From the NCBI GenBank assembly GCA_041477795.1, contig JBGOUY010000033.1, forward strand, positions 1 to 21,324: a DNA stretch of 21,324 nucleotides, read 5' to 3'. The stretch comes from DATFMP01 sp041477795 (GTDB lineage: Bacteria > SAR324 > JACQKK01). Positions 1-7,806 of the stretch are shown piece by piece (position 1 is the first letter of the stretch; each line of letters begins with the position of its first letter). A program made the position numbers and the translations under genes. The notes under the pieces were generated by a model. That model searched no databases, had not been told where the DNA came from, and saw only the letters and a list, made by a program, of their open reading frames with translations.

Positions 1-1038
1 CGGCACGCCGCGGCTCGCCGCCCGCTCCAGCACGCGCGCCGTGTTGTCGCGGATGCGCTGGCGGATGGTCTCGAAGGCGATGGCTTCCGTGCCGCCGTGG
101 TATTCCACCGCCGCGCAGATGACGCCCCCGGCATTGGCGATGAAGTCCGGCAGCACCAGCACTCCGCGCTCGTGCAGCAGGCGCTCGGCGCCCTCGGTGC
201 AGGGGATATTCGCGCCTTCGGCCACCAATCGCGTGCGCAGGCGCTGCACGGTCTGCTCGTCCAGCACGTCCGGCCGCGCGGCGGGAATCCAGATGTCGCA
301 CTCCATGTCGATCACGGCATCGCGCTGCAGGCGGCGAGCGCCCGGATAGTCGCTGACCGGCCGCCCCGCCTCCCGCAGCGCGAGCAGCCGCTCCAGCTCC
401 AGCCCGCGCGGGTCGTGAATGGCCCCGCCGATGTCGCAGGCGCCCACCAGCAGCGCCCCCGCCTGCGCCAGGAAGCGCGCGGCATGGCTGCCCACCGCGC
501 CGAAACCCTGCACCACGACGCGGGCGCCGGCCAGCGGCTGGCCCATCCGCTCGCAGGCCACCTGGATCGCATGGAACAGACCCCAGCCCGTTGCACCGAC
601 CTCGTCCAGCGGAATGCCGCCCAGCTCGCGCGGCAGTCCCACGGCGCGGCCGATCTCGTCGCGCACCCAGGCCATGCAGGTCTCGTCCGTGCCCATGTCC
701 GGCCCTGGGATATACTCCCGCAGGTCGCCGATGGCCTGGGCGAAGGCGCGCACGAGCCGCTCCTTGGCGGCACGCGGCAGCCGGGCGGGGTCGCCCACGA
801 TGACGGACTTGGCGCCCCCGTGGGGAAGCCCGGCCATGGCGTTCTTCAGCGTCATGGCGCGGGCCAGGCGCACCGCCTCTTGCGCGGTCACGTCCGGCGC
901 GAGGCGAATGCCCCCGATGGCCGGGCCGGCCGCCACGTTGTCGATGGCAACGACGGCCTGCAGCCCGATGGCGGCTTGCTGGATGTGGAGGATCTTGGCG
1001 GGGCCGAGGGCGTCGGCGAGCGCAAACATCGCGTCCAT
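1..1038 (-). CDS. Glu/Leu/Phe/Val dehydrogenase family protein (C-terminus cut by window edge)
   Basis: NAD(P)-dependent oxidative deamination of an amino acid (glutamate, leucine, phenylalanine or valine). 346 codons are visible and the frame is open at the left edge. The N-terminal part has the GPAIGGIR glycine-rich stretch and the LPHGGAK motif, whose lysine (about residue 77) is the family's catalytic Lys. The PGPDMGTDE segment follows. The Rossmann half has a GFGAVG nucleotide-binding loop and a late NAGGVICAAVEY block. The GPAIGG form resembles the leucine dehydrogenase branch more than classical GdhA, so the substrate is left open. The ATG at 1038 is preferred over the in-frame ATG at 1065 because a GGGAG ribosome-binding site lies just upstream of it. 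The gene is divergent from the small gene at 1336. Confidence 0.9.
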   Translation of the reverse strand, partial: MDAMFALADALGPAKILHIQQAAIGLQAVVAIDNVAAGPAIGGIRLAPDVTAQEAVRLARAMTLKNAMAGLPHGGAKSVIVGDPARLPRAAKERLVRAFAQAIGDLREYIPGPDMGTDETCMAWVRDEIGRAVGLPRELGGIPLDEVGATGWGLFHAIQVACERMGQPLAGARVVVQGFGAVGSHAARFLAQAGALLVGACDIGGAIHDPRGLELERLLALREAGRPVSDYPGARRLQRDAVIDMECDIWIPAARPDVLDEQTVQRLRTRLVAEGANIPCTEGAERLLHERGVLVLPDFIANAGGVICAAVEYHGGTEAIAFETIRQRIRDNTARVLERAASRGVP

Positions 1039-1180
1039 GTCGGTCACTCCCGCTGGGTGGCGCATCGCCCGGGCTGCGGCCGCCTGATGGCGAGGTGCCG
1101 CCGACCCGTTCTCCCCCGGGTGCCGGAAACTGCGCCGGCGCCGCTGCGGAGCACCATGGACTGGTCGTCTGCCTGCTTCC

Positions 1181-1210
1181 AGTATAGCCTCGATCGGGCG
1201 GCACCCCCAA
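1181..1210 (-). promoter_or_regulatory. candidate sigma70 promoter for the dehydrogenase gene
   Basis: Reading leftward, TTGGGG (1210-1205) and TATACT (1186-1181) are separated by 18 bp. The -10 is 5/6 to consensus, the -35 only 3/6. It would give a leader of about 135 nt before the ATG at 1038. Apart from this I see nothing else in the 297-bp divergent spacer (1039-1335). Confidence 0.35.
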
Positions 1211-1335
1211 ATGGCCCGCCGCTGCCGGGCCGCCGCCGCCGCACTTGCCCCGGAGACCCGCATTGCCTAGGCTGGTGCCGTGGCTGGCCGCACGCCCGGC
1301 CGGCAGCGCAGACGAGCACCCGGAGGAACCCGCCC

Positions 1336-1617
1336 ATGCCCACCCTGACCCGCAGCGTGATCGTGGCCCTGGAGCACGATCCGGAGCTTTACGAGACGGC
1401 CTTGGCGGAGGTCGTGGCCCTCATGCGGCAGGAGCAGAAGCTGGGCGACCGCCTGGAGCAGGCCCTGCGCAAGAGCGGCATCGTGGACATGAACGGCTGG
1501 ATCGACTGGCCGGAGGTGATCGACTACTTCCGCGAGCGCGCCACGGCCGAGTACATGCGCAACGAGCTGCGCCGCAACCAGCGCATGAGCCGGCGCGCCT
1601 CGCTGATCCCGCGCTGA
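1336..1617 (+). CDS. small hypothetical protein, 93 aa
   Basis: I do not recognise this protein. The ATG at 1336 follows a good GGAGGA ribosome-binding site with a spacer of about 8 nt, which is the main reason for calling it. The product looks alpha-helical and charged, with acidic stretches early (EHDPELYE, about residues 13-20) and an arginine-rich tail after residue 70. There is a tryptophan-containing stretch near the middle (NGWIDWPEV). No signal peptide or membrane segment is seen. A perfect 7-bp hairpin begins 24 nt after the stop, consistent with a monocistronic unit. It is divergent from the amino-acid dehydrogenase and convergent with the OsmC-family gene, so context gives no functional hint. 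Confidence 0.7.
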   Translation: MPTLTRSVIVALEHDPELYETALAEVVALMRQEQKLGDRLEQALRKSGIVDMNGWIDWPEVIDYFRERATAEYMRNELRRNQRMSRRASLIPR

Positions 1618-1640
1618 GTGGCGCCGCCCCACCTCACCCC

Positions 1641-1658
1641 CGCTGCCTGACGGCAGCG
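1641..1658 (+). terminator. hairpin after the 93-aa gene
   Basis: Perfect 7-bp inverted repeat CGCTGCC / GGCAGCG with a 4-nt loop, starting 24 nt after the stop codon at 1617. There is no clear T tract, so it could equally be Rho-assisted or simply a structured spacer. Confidence 0.45.
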
Positions 1659-1661
1659 TCC

Positions 1662-1790
1662 CCCTCTCCATCCGGCGGAGAGGGAGAAATCGCGTCGGCT
1701 GCGAGATGCTGTTGCCCCTCCCCGCCGTGAGCCCCGCTCGCGGGGCGAACCGATAGCTCAGTGGGAGGGGCAGCCCCGCAGGATGCGGGG
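1662..1790. repeat. tandem/nested inverted repeats in convergent spacer
   Basis: Four further hairpins lie close together. (1) CCCTCTCC / GGAGAGGG, 1662-1684, 8-bp arms and 7-nt loop. (2) TGCCCCTCCC at 1713-1722 pairs perfectly with GGGAGGGGCA at 1763-1772. (3) Inside that, GCCCCGC / GCGGGGC at 1731-1746. (4) CCCCGC / GCGGGG at 1774-1790. The density of perfect arms resembles REP/BIME-type or other interspersed intergenic repeats, though no second copy was noticed in this window. Confidence 0.55.
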
Positions 1791-1802
1791 CGGGGGGAGG
1801 TG

Positions 1803-1818
1803 CCGCCGCTAGCGCGGC
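1803..1818 (-). terminator. hairpin over the osmC-family stop codon
   Basis: CGCCGC / GCGGCG, 6-bp arms with a 4-nt loop TAGC. It includes the stop codon of the leftward gene at 1809-1811. Possible terminator or 3'-end-protecting hairpin; no T tract. Confidence 0.3.
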
Positions 1819-2321
1819 GTCCCGTGGCTCGTGCGGATGGCGGGGGGATTGCGCAGGGTCTGGTAGATCACGCAGTAGCGCTCCGTCAACTCCAGCAGCT
1901 TGGCCACTTTCTCCGGCGGTGCATCGGTCTCCAGGTCGAAGTGCAGGCGCACGTCCTGCAGCCCGACGGGCGCCTCCTTGCTGATCCCCAGCGTCCCGCG
2001 CGCATCGAAGCGTGCGTCGGCGCGGATGCTGCCCCCGCGCAGGGGAATGGCCATGGCCGTCGCCACGGCTTTGAGGGTCACGCCCGCGCAGGCCACCAGC
2101 GCCTCCAGCAGCATGTCCCCGGAGCAGGCCTCCTGCCCCGTGCCGCCCGTGGCGGGGTGCAGCCCGGCCACCGCGCGGCCGTGCCCCGATTCCAGACGGC
2201 AGGTCACGCCCTCCCCATCCAGCCGCCCCACGGCCGAGACCGGCGTGTCCGCCGCCGCGGGGTCTTCGCGGTAGCGGGTCTTGAGGGGGGCCTGCAGCGC
2301 GCGCAGCTCATCAGCGTTCAT
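1809..2321 (-). CDS. OsmC/Ohr-family protein
   Basis: Predicted 170-aa cytoplasmic protein of the OsmC/Ohr superfamily, which reduces organic hydroperoxides or is stress-induced through a Cys pair. A first cysteine lies in VTCRLESG. The family core is seen in the region around GQEACSGDMLLEALVACAG, which supplies two more cysteines on the long central helix. ISKEAPVGLQDVRLHFDLETDAPPEKV is the usual late strand-helix unit, followed by LTERYCVIYQTL near the C-terminus, which carries another Cys. The start at 2321 (MNADELRAL) is chosen because GGAG lies 5 nt upstream. Longer in-frame starts would read through a tRNA remnant and give unlikely sequence. Assignment to OsmC, Ohr or the YhfA-like group is not possible by eye. 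Confidence 0.82.
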   Translation of the reverse strand: MNADELRALQAPLKTRYREDPAAADTPVSAVGRLDGEGVTCRLESGHGRAVAGLHPATGGTGQEACSGDMLLEALVACAGVTLKAVATAMAIPLRGGSIRADARFDARGTLGISKEAPVGLQDVRLHFDLETDAPPEKVAKLLELTERYCVIYQTLRNPPAIRTSHGTPR

Positions 2322-2362
2322 GGGGACTCCGGGACGGGTGAAGGCGGCGACGAGGGCCGCCA

Positions 2363-2409
2363 TCGGGGTGGAGGGATTCGATCCCCGGACCGCCTGCTCC
2401 CAAAGCAGG
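2363..2409 (-). pseudogene. 3'-half remnant of tRNA-Pro(UGG)
   Basis: Reading leftward, an anticodon arm CCTGC-TTTGGGA-GCAGG (7-nt loop, anticodon TGG) is followed by a short variable region. Then come a T arm with loop ATCGAAT, an acceptor 3' strand CACCCCG and discriminator A. This matches the 3' half of proteobacterial tRNA-Pro(UGG). No matching 5' acceptor strand (expected CGGGGTG) or D arm lies upstream (2410-2450), and the T stem has one C:C mismatch and a G:T pair. It is therefore not a functional tRNA. Such 3'-half fragments are classic attachment-site scars of integrative elements. Confidence 0.6.
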
Positions 2410-2532
2410 AAGGCCGGGAAAGCTCGTGCCATATCGTTTCTTCCGGATCGGGCCAGCCTGAACTCTGACTTTCAATCGGAATCAATGCAAGGGGGGCACG
2501 TCAGAGTGGCTGCCGACCGCGCGCCCCGATGC

Positions 2533-2538
2533 TAGAAT
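2533..2538 (+). promoter_or_regulatory. candidate -10 element upstream of the pyruvate kinase-like gene
   Basis: TAGAAT, 5/6 to the sigma70 -10 consensus, about 50 nt before the start codon. The -35 region (about 2510-2515) is poor, so an activator may be needed. Nothing else is recognised in 2433-2586. Confidence 0.3.
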
Positions 2539-2586
2539 GATCGTGTACGGGCCGGTACGCGGATCCGCAATCGAGGAACGCCCCGG

Positions 2587-4647
2587 ATGCACATCCAGCC
2601 GGCCATGTCAGGCAGCCCAGGCACCAAGCGGGTGGTGCCCGACCTGCCACGGACCGGCACCCGGGTGAGTACCATGAACGTGCGCAGTCCGAAGTTGCGG
2701 TCTCACAAGAAGGGGGAGGGGGGCCGGGGGGCGACCAAACGCAAGCACAAGCAAAAGCACAAAGCTCCAGCGCTGGCCCTGCTCGTCGGCAAGGCGCCGG
2801 CTGCGCCGAAGCCCGCCGCGCTGATCGCGGAGCTGACCGCGCTGCGCAAAGAGTTGCTGACCGCGGAGAGCAAGTTCCGCGCGCGGCTCAAACGCATCCA
2901 CCCGCGCCACGCCGTCAGCGTGGCCAACCTGCTGCACTACGTGCGCCTGCGGTGCCACGACCTGCGGCCGCTGCAGGAAGCGCTGACGCGGCTGGGCCTG
3001 TCCTCGCTGGGCCGCTCCGAACCCTACGTGTTGGCCAGCCTGGAGGCGGTGCTGGCAAACCTGCACCGGCTGGCCGAGCTCCCACAGCCAGACGGCGCGC
3101 CGACGTTGCCCAGCTTCGAGCAGGGCCGGCAGATCCTGGCCCGCAACGACGAACTGCTGCTGGGGCCGCGCCCGGCAGGGCGGGACGTGCGCATCATGGT
3201 GACGCTGCCCAGCGAGGCGGCACGCGACGCGGAACTGGTGGGGCGGATGGTGGAAATGGGCGCGGACGTGTTCCGCATCAACTGCGCCCACGACGATGAG
3301 GATGCATGGGAGCGCATGGTGCGCCACGTGCGCCACACGGCCCGCGCCACGGGCAAGCCCTGCCGCATCCTGATGGACCTGGCTGGGCCCAAGCTGCGCA
3401 CGGGCCCGGTGCGCACGGACCCGCCCGTGATCCGCTGGCGCCCGGCCCGCGATGCGCTGGGCCGCATCACCGCGCCTGCACGCGTATGGATCGCGCCGCC
3501 CGGGCAGGGCCCTCGTCCGCCCGGCGCCGACGCCATGCTGCCGCTGGAGGCGGAGTGGTTCAGCAAGCTCACCCCAGGCTGCCAGTTGCGGCTGCTGGAT
3601 GCGCGCGGGCGATCGCGCTGGCTGCGACTGCTGGAGGCGCAGCACGGCGGCTGGATGGCCGAGTGCTTCAAGACGACGTATGTGGTGCCGGACAGCGCCG
3701 TTTACCTGGACCAGGAGGGCGGGCCGCGCCTGAGCGAGCCGGGCCAGGTGGGCGCGGTGGCGCCGAGCGAGCAGGCGTTGCTTCTGCGCCCCGGGGACAC
3801 GCTGATCGTCACGCGCGACCTGTCGCCCGGAGAGCCGGCCCTGTTCGATGCGGCGGGGCACTGCGTGCGGCCGGCGCGCATCGGCTGCACGCTGCCTGAA
3901 ATCTTCGCTGCGGTGCGGCCGGGCGAGCGCATCCTCTTCGACGACGGCGCCATCGCCGGGCGCATCCGCGCCGTGCACGAGGCGGAGTTGCGCGTGGAGA
4001 TCAGCCAGACCCCCGCCCGCGGCGCACGGTTGCGCAGCGACAAAGGCATCAACCTGCCGGACAGCCGGCTGGCGCTGGGTGCACTGACCCTCAAGGACCT
4101 GAAGGACCTGCGCTTCGTCGCCAAGCACGCCGACATGGTGGGCCTGTCGTTCGTGGGCTCTTCGCGGGATGTGTTCGCCATGCAGGCCCAGCTGGCCTTC
4201 CTGAAGGCCGAGCACCTGGGGATCGTGCTCAAGATCGAGACGAAGCGCGCCTTCGAGCGGCTGCCCAGCCTGCTGCTGGCGGCCATGCGCAGCCCGGCGG
4301 CCGGGGTGATGATCGCGCGGGGCGATCTGGCCGTGGAGTGCGGCTACGAGCGCCTGGCTGAGCTGCAGGAGGAGATCCTGTGGGTCTCGGAGGCGGCGCA
4401 CGTCCCGGTGATCTGGGCCACGCAGGTGCTGGAATCGCTGGCCAAGGAAGGGCGCCCCTCCCGTGCGGAGATCACCGACGCGGCCATGAGCGAGCGGGCC
4501 GAATGCGTGATGCTCAACAAAGGACCCTTCATTGTGGAAGCGGTGCGCACCCTGGACGACATCCTGCGCCGCATGCAGGGCCACCAGCACAAGAAGCGCC
4601 CCATGCTGCGCAGGCTGCGCCTGGCAGTGGGGTTGCGCGGATTATGA
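2587..4647 (+). CDS. atypical pyruvate kinase-like protein with N-terminal extension, no C-domain
   Basis: 686 aa. Pyruvate kinase makes pyruvate and ATP from PEP and ADP. The barrel begins near residue 200 (DVRIMVTLPSE) and continues through VFRINCAHD and DLAGPKLRTG. After a long insertion (about 280-480), in the place of the B domain and roughly twice its usual size, it resumes with SDKGINLPDS (about 485). Active-site elements are present: LKIE with K549, ARGDL (577-581, Mg-binding Glu/Asp region) and WATQVLESL (610-618, Thr of the ATQ motif). The protein ends soon after MLNKGPFIVEAV, so the regulatory C-domain is missing. Residues 33-58 are very rich in Lys/Arg/His. The start at 2587 follows GAGGAA; ATGs at 2605 and 2674 are alternatives. 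It lies 31 nt before the PPK2 gene. Confidence 0.82.
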   Translation: MHIQPAMSGSPGTKRVVPDLPRTGTRVSTMNVRSPKLRSHKKGEGGRGATKRKHKQKHKAPALALLVGKAPAAPKPAALIAELTALRKELLTAESKFRARLKRIHPRHAVSVANLLHYVRLRCHDLRPLQEALTRLGLSSLGRSEPYVLASLEAVLANLHRLAELPQPDGAPTLPSFEQGRQILARNDELLLGPRPAGRDVRIMVTLPSEAARDAELVGRMVEMGADVFRINCAHDDEDAWERMVRHVRHTARATGKPCRILMDLAGPKLRTGPVRTDPPVIRWRPARDALGRITAPARVWIAPPGQGPRPPGADAMLPLEAEWFSKLTPGCQLRLLDARGRSRWLRLLEAQHGGWMAECFKTTYVVPDSAVYLDQEGGPRLSEPGQVGAVAPSEQALLLRPGDTLIVTRDLSPGEPALFDAAGHCVRPARIGCTLPEIFAAVRPGERILFDDGAIAGRIRAVHEAELRVEISQTPARGARLRSDKGINLPDSRLALGALTLKDLKDLRFVAKHADMVGLSFVGSSRDVFAMQAQLAFLKAEHLGIVLKIETKRAFERLPSLLLAAMRSPAAGVMIARGDLAVECGYERLAELQEEILWVSEAAHVPVIWATQVLESLAKEGRPSRAEITDAAMSERAECVMLNKGPFIVEAVRTLDDILRRMQGHQHKKRPMLRRLRLAVGLRGL

Positions 4648-4678
4648 TAGCACCCGACCACCTGAGCCGGAGCTGAGC

Positions 4679-6184
4679 ATGTTCGAGACAGCAGAGGTGG
4701 GCAACAAGGTGAGCAAGGCCGCGTACGAGGCCGAGGTACCGCAGGTGCGCACGGCCCTGCTGGACCTTCAGCATCGCCTGGCCGTGTCCGACCTGGCAGT
4801 GGTCATCATCGTGAGCGGCGTGGAGGGGGCGGGCAAGGAGGAAACGGTCGACCTGCTGATGGAATGGCTGGATGCGCGCGGCGTAGAGGTGCACGCCATG
4901 TGGGACAGCTCCGACGAGGAGCAGGAGCGTCCGCGCTTCTGGCGCTTCTGGCGCGTGCTGCCTCCGCGCGGCAAGATCGGCGTGCTGTTCGGCTCCTGGT
5001 ACACCCAGCCCATCGTGGATCTCGCCTTCGAGCGCACGGACGACGCCTCCTTCGAGCGCGCCATGCACGAGATCGTGAGCTTCGAGCGCATGCTGGCCGA
5101 CGAGCGCGTGGTGCTGATCAAGTACTGGATGCACCTCTCCAAGGCCATGCAGGAGAAGCAGATGGCCAAGGTGCGCAAGCATCCCGAGCGCTACTGGCGG
5201 GTCACGCCGCTCACGCGCAAGTTCTTCAAGAAGGTGGACAAGTTCTCGCCCGCTTCGGAGAAGGCGCTGCGCCTCACCGACAGCGCGCTCGCCCCCTGGC
5301 ACATCGTGGAGGCGACGGACAGCCGCTATCGCAACCTGACGGTGGCCCGCACCTTCCTCGCCACCGTGGAGCGCGCCCTCAACGAGCGCGCCGCCACGCT
5401 GGCCGCAAAACCTGCCAAGTCGCCCAAGCCCGCGCTGCCCAAGCCCAAGGAATTCAACGTGATCCGCAAGCTGGATCTGACGCGCAAGCTGACGCACGCC
5501 GCGTACCGCAAGCAGCTCGACAGCCTGCAGCCGCGCTTGAACGCCCTGACGCGCGCCCTCGCGGACGAGCACCGCTCGATGATCGTCTTGTTCGAGGGGC
5601 CGGACGCCGCTGGCAAGGGCGGAGCGATCCGTCGCATCACCGGCGCCACGGACGCACGCCTGTACCAGGTGCACTCCGTGGCCGCGCCGACGGACGAGGA
5701 GCTGGCGCAGCCTTACTTGTGGCGATTCTGGCGCGCCCTGCCGCGCCGCGGCCGGATCACCGTCTACGACCGCTCCTGGTACGGGCGCGTGCTGGTGGAG
5801 CGCATCGAGGGCTTCTGCGCGCCGGAGGAGTGGCAGCGCGCCTATGCGGAGATCAACGCCTTCGAGCAGCAGCTCGTGGAGGCCGGCACTCTGCTTTGCA
5901 AGTTCTGGCTGGCGATCTCATCCGAGGAGCAGCTCACGCGCTTCCGGGACCGCAAGGAGACGCCCTACAAGCAATACAAGCTCACGGCCGAGGATTGGCG
6001 CAACCGCGCCAAGTGGGAAGCCTACGAGGCCGCCGCGTGCGACATGATCGAACGCACCTCCACCGACCTTGCGCCCTGGACGCTGGTCGAGGCCACCGAC
6101 AAGGACTGGGCCCGCATCAAGGTCATGCGCACCCTCTGCGACCGCTTGCAGGCGGCCTTCGAGCGCTGGCGCGCCGCCGGCTGA
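4679..6184 (+). CDS. pap: polyphosphate:AMP phosphotransferase (two-domain PPK2, class II)
   Basis: 501 aa, the usual length for class II PPK2 enzymes, which move phosphate from polyphosphate to AMP to make ADP. Two PPK2 domains are in tandem, joined by a Pro/Lys/Ala-rich linker (about 240-262). The N-terminal domain keeps a Walker A-like GVEGAGK (47-53), but the Walker B-like place reads LFGSWYTQP and lacks the Asp. The C-terminal domain has intact EGPDAAGK (306-313) and VYDRSWYGR with D364. So, as in characterised PAPs, the second domain should be the catalytic one. The ATG at 4679 is chosen from the domain start; upstream in-frame codons overlap the pyruvate kinase gene. It is followed after 4 nt by the CHAD gene, suggesting co-transcription. 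Confidence 0.92.
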   Translation: MFETAEVGNKVSKAAYEAEVPQVRTALLDLQHRLAVSDLAVVIIVSGVEGAGKEETVDLLMEWLDARGVEVHAMWDSSDEEQERPRFWRFWRVLPPRGKIGVLFGSWYTQPIVDLAFERTDDASFERAMHEIVSFERMLADERVVLIKYWMHLSKAMQEKQMAKVRKHPERYWRVTPLTRKFFKKVDKFSPASEKALRLTDSALAPWHIVEATDSRYRNLTVARTFLATVERALNERAATLAAKPAKSPKPALPKPKEFNVIRKLDLTRKLTHAAYRKQLDSLQPRLNALTRALADEHRSMIVLFEGPDAAGKGGAIRRITGATDARLYQVHSVAAPTDEELAQPYLWRFWRALPRRGRITVYDRSWYGRVLVERIEGFCAPEEWQRAYAEINAFEQQLVEAGTLLCKFWLAISSEEQLTRFRDRKETPYKQYKLTAEDWRNRAKWEAYEAAACDMIERTSTDLAPWTLVEATDKDWARIKVMRTLCDRLQAAFERWRAAG

Positions 6185-6188
6185 TCCG

Positions 6189-7160
6189 ATGATCGCCGTC
6201 CCGCACGCCCGCGAACGCCCGCCCTCCCTGGCGACCGTGCTGGAGTGGCGCTGGCAGCACTACGAGCGTCAGCTCGCGCAGCTGCAGCGGGGCCCCCTGG
6301 CCGAGCCGGACGTGCACCGCTTCCGGGTGGCCGCGCGGCGCCTGATGACACTGCTGCGCGGCATCCGCGGCCGGCCGCGCAATGCGGACGCGGAGGCGCT
6401 GCGGCGCGCCGTGCGCCGCCGCTTCAAGGCCCTGGCGCGCCTGCGCGACGTGCAGGTAGAGCGCCAGCTGGCGGGGGCGCTGGCGCGAGGTGCCCCGGCC
6501 GGCGCCGCCTTCCTGCGCCGGCTGAGCCGCGAAGAGGGCCGGCTGCGCAAGGAACTGCACACCGGACTGACGCAGGCCGGCCTGCACGAAGAGCGCGAAC
6601 GCTGCGACGCCCTGCTGCATCACCTGCGCAGCCAGGCCGGCGAGGCGCCGCAACGGCTGGGGCTGCGGCGCTGGCTCCGGCGGCGCGCCAGGGCCGTGCT
6701 GCGGCGCCAGGCCGATCTGAAGCGCGACGACCCGGCCACGCTGCACCGCCTGCGCGTGGCCATCAAGCAGTTCCGCTACGCGCTGGAAGCCGCGCAGGCG
6801 CTGGGCCGCGACGGGGCGCTGGCCCGCCCGCTGGCTCGGGCCGAGCGCTGGCAGAACCGCCTGGGCACCCTGCAGGACCTGCGCGTGCTGCGGGCGGACT
6901 GCGCGGTATTTGCCGAACAGCACCCGCAAACGCCGAGCCGCGCGCTGCTGGCCGCGATCGATGGGGCGCTGGAGCAGCAGCGGAGCGCCCATTGGCGCGT
7001 GCGGGGCCGGCTCGTGGGCTTGGTGCGACCCTTCGCAGAGGACGATGCGCCGCAGTCGCTCCGCCCCGGCGGCGTCAGGCGTCCGGCACGGCCTCCAACG
7101 CCAGCGGCAAGGACCTCCGCTCGCACCGGTTGGATCCTGGAACGCCATCCATGCGCCTGA
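6189..7160 (+). CDS. CHAD domain protein
   Basis: 323-aa, strongly basic helical protein. CHAD (conserved histidine alpha-helical) domains bind inorganic polyphosphate through conserved His/Arg/Lys on two helical repeats. Both repeats are visible: DVHRFRVAARRLMTLLR near the N-terminus and TLHRLRVAIKQFRYALE around residue 185. The linking helices are Arg-rich, and WQNRLGTLQDLRVL is the typical late motif. The last 35 residues are Pro/Arg-rich low complexity. The start at 6189 lies 4 nt after the pap stop, with no strong Shine-Dalgarno site, suggesting translational coupling. The 3' end overlaps sixA by 10 nt. CHAD next to a polyphosphate-using kinase supports a polyphosphate-binding role. Confidence 0.88.
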   Translation: MIAVPHARERPPSLATVLEWRWQHYERQLAQLQRGPLAEPDVHRFRVAARRLMTLLRGIRGRPRNADAEALRRAVRRRFKALARLRDVQVERQLAGALARGAPAGAAFLRRLSREEGRLRKELHTGLTQAGLHEERERCDALLHHLRSQAGEAPQRLGLRRWLRRRARAVLRRQADLKRDDPATLHRLRVAIKQFRYALEAAQALGRDGALARPLARAERWQNRLGTLQDLRVLRADCAVFAEQHPQTPSRALLAAIDGALEQQRSAHWRVRGRLVGLVRPFAEDDAPQSLRPGGVRRPARPPTPAARTSARTGWILERHPCA

Positions 7161-7654
7161 TCCTGATGCGCCACGGGATCGCCGTCGAGCGGTCCGAAGA
7201 GCGGAGCGACTCCGACCGTCCCCTCACCAAGCAGGGTGCGGCCCGCGTGCGCAAAGCGGTCGAGGGGCTGCGCGAACTCAAGGTCAAGCCGCAAGTCGTG
7301 CTGACCAGTCCGTATGTGCGGGCCCGCCAGACCGCGGAACTCGTGGCGCAAGGCCTGGGCCTTCCGCCCAAGCGCATCGAGACCAGCGATGCCCTGCTTC
7401 CAGAGGCGGAGCCCAGCCTGCTCTATCACGAGTTGCGGGAACGGGACGAAACAGAGGTGCTCTGCACGGGTCATGCGCCCCAGCTCGATCGGGCGCTCGC
7501 CCTCGCGCTCGGCACACCCCGCAGCACCGCACCGCAGCTGAAGAAAGCCGGAGCCGCATCCATCGAACTGCTGCGGTCCGTACCGCTGCGGGGCCGGCTC
7601 ATTTGGCTGCTGGAACCCTCGGCGCTGCGGCGGCTTGGGCGCACTCTGTCCTGA
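7151..7654 (+). CDS. sixA: phosphohistidine phosphatase SixA-like
   Basis: 167-aa histidine-phosphatase superfamily protein. SixA removes phosphate from phosphohistidine on signalling or phosphotransfer proteins. The nucleophile motif LMRHGIA (H8) is at the extreme N-terminus as in SixA. LTKQGAARVRK, LTSPYVRARQTAE and the second catalytic His in CTGHAPQLD complete the active site. The length fits SixA. The ATG at 7151 overlaps the end of the CHAD gene by 10 nt, so it is the last member of the pap-CHAD-sixA unit. The true substrate here is unknown; context suggests phosphate or polyphosphate metabolism. Confidence 0.88.
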   Translation: MRLILMRHGIAVERSEERSDSDRPLTKQGAARVRKAVEGLRELKVKPQVVLTSPYVRARQTAELVAQGLGLPPKRIETSDALLPEAEPSLLYHELRERDETEVLCTGHAPQLDRALALALGTPRSTAPQLKKAGAASIELLRSVPLRGRLIWLLEPSALRRLGRTLS

Positions 7655-7806
7655 CGGCGAAGCGGGGTCTTGCCCAGCCGTACTGCAAAGGCCAATCACG
7701 AGTCTGACTTGGGGTCCAGCAGCGTTGCTCTCACTGCCCGGCGCGGGTCGCAGCCGGGCCGGCTCGCCTGAACCGCGCGGGCCCATCGGATGCCGCGCGT
7801 CCGCCC

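Noticed and set aside
97..1335. Long plus-strand open frame running into the 93-aa gene
   Set aside because: It is antisense to the amino-acid dehydrogenase. Only the part from ATG 1336, with its own ribosome-binding site, looks coding.
1750..1790. tRNA-like stretch (GATAGCTCAGTGG followed by a hairpin)
   Set aside because: The D-arm-like bases are suggestive, but loop position 33 would be A, there is no T arm with TTCGA and no acceptor pairing. It is better explained as part of the inverted-repeat cluster.
2608..4590. 660-codon minus-strand open frame opposite the pyruvate kinase-like gene
   Set aside because: Shadow frame; the plus strand has conserved pyruvate kinase motifs throughout.
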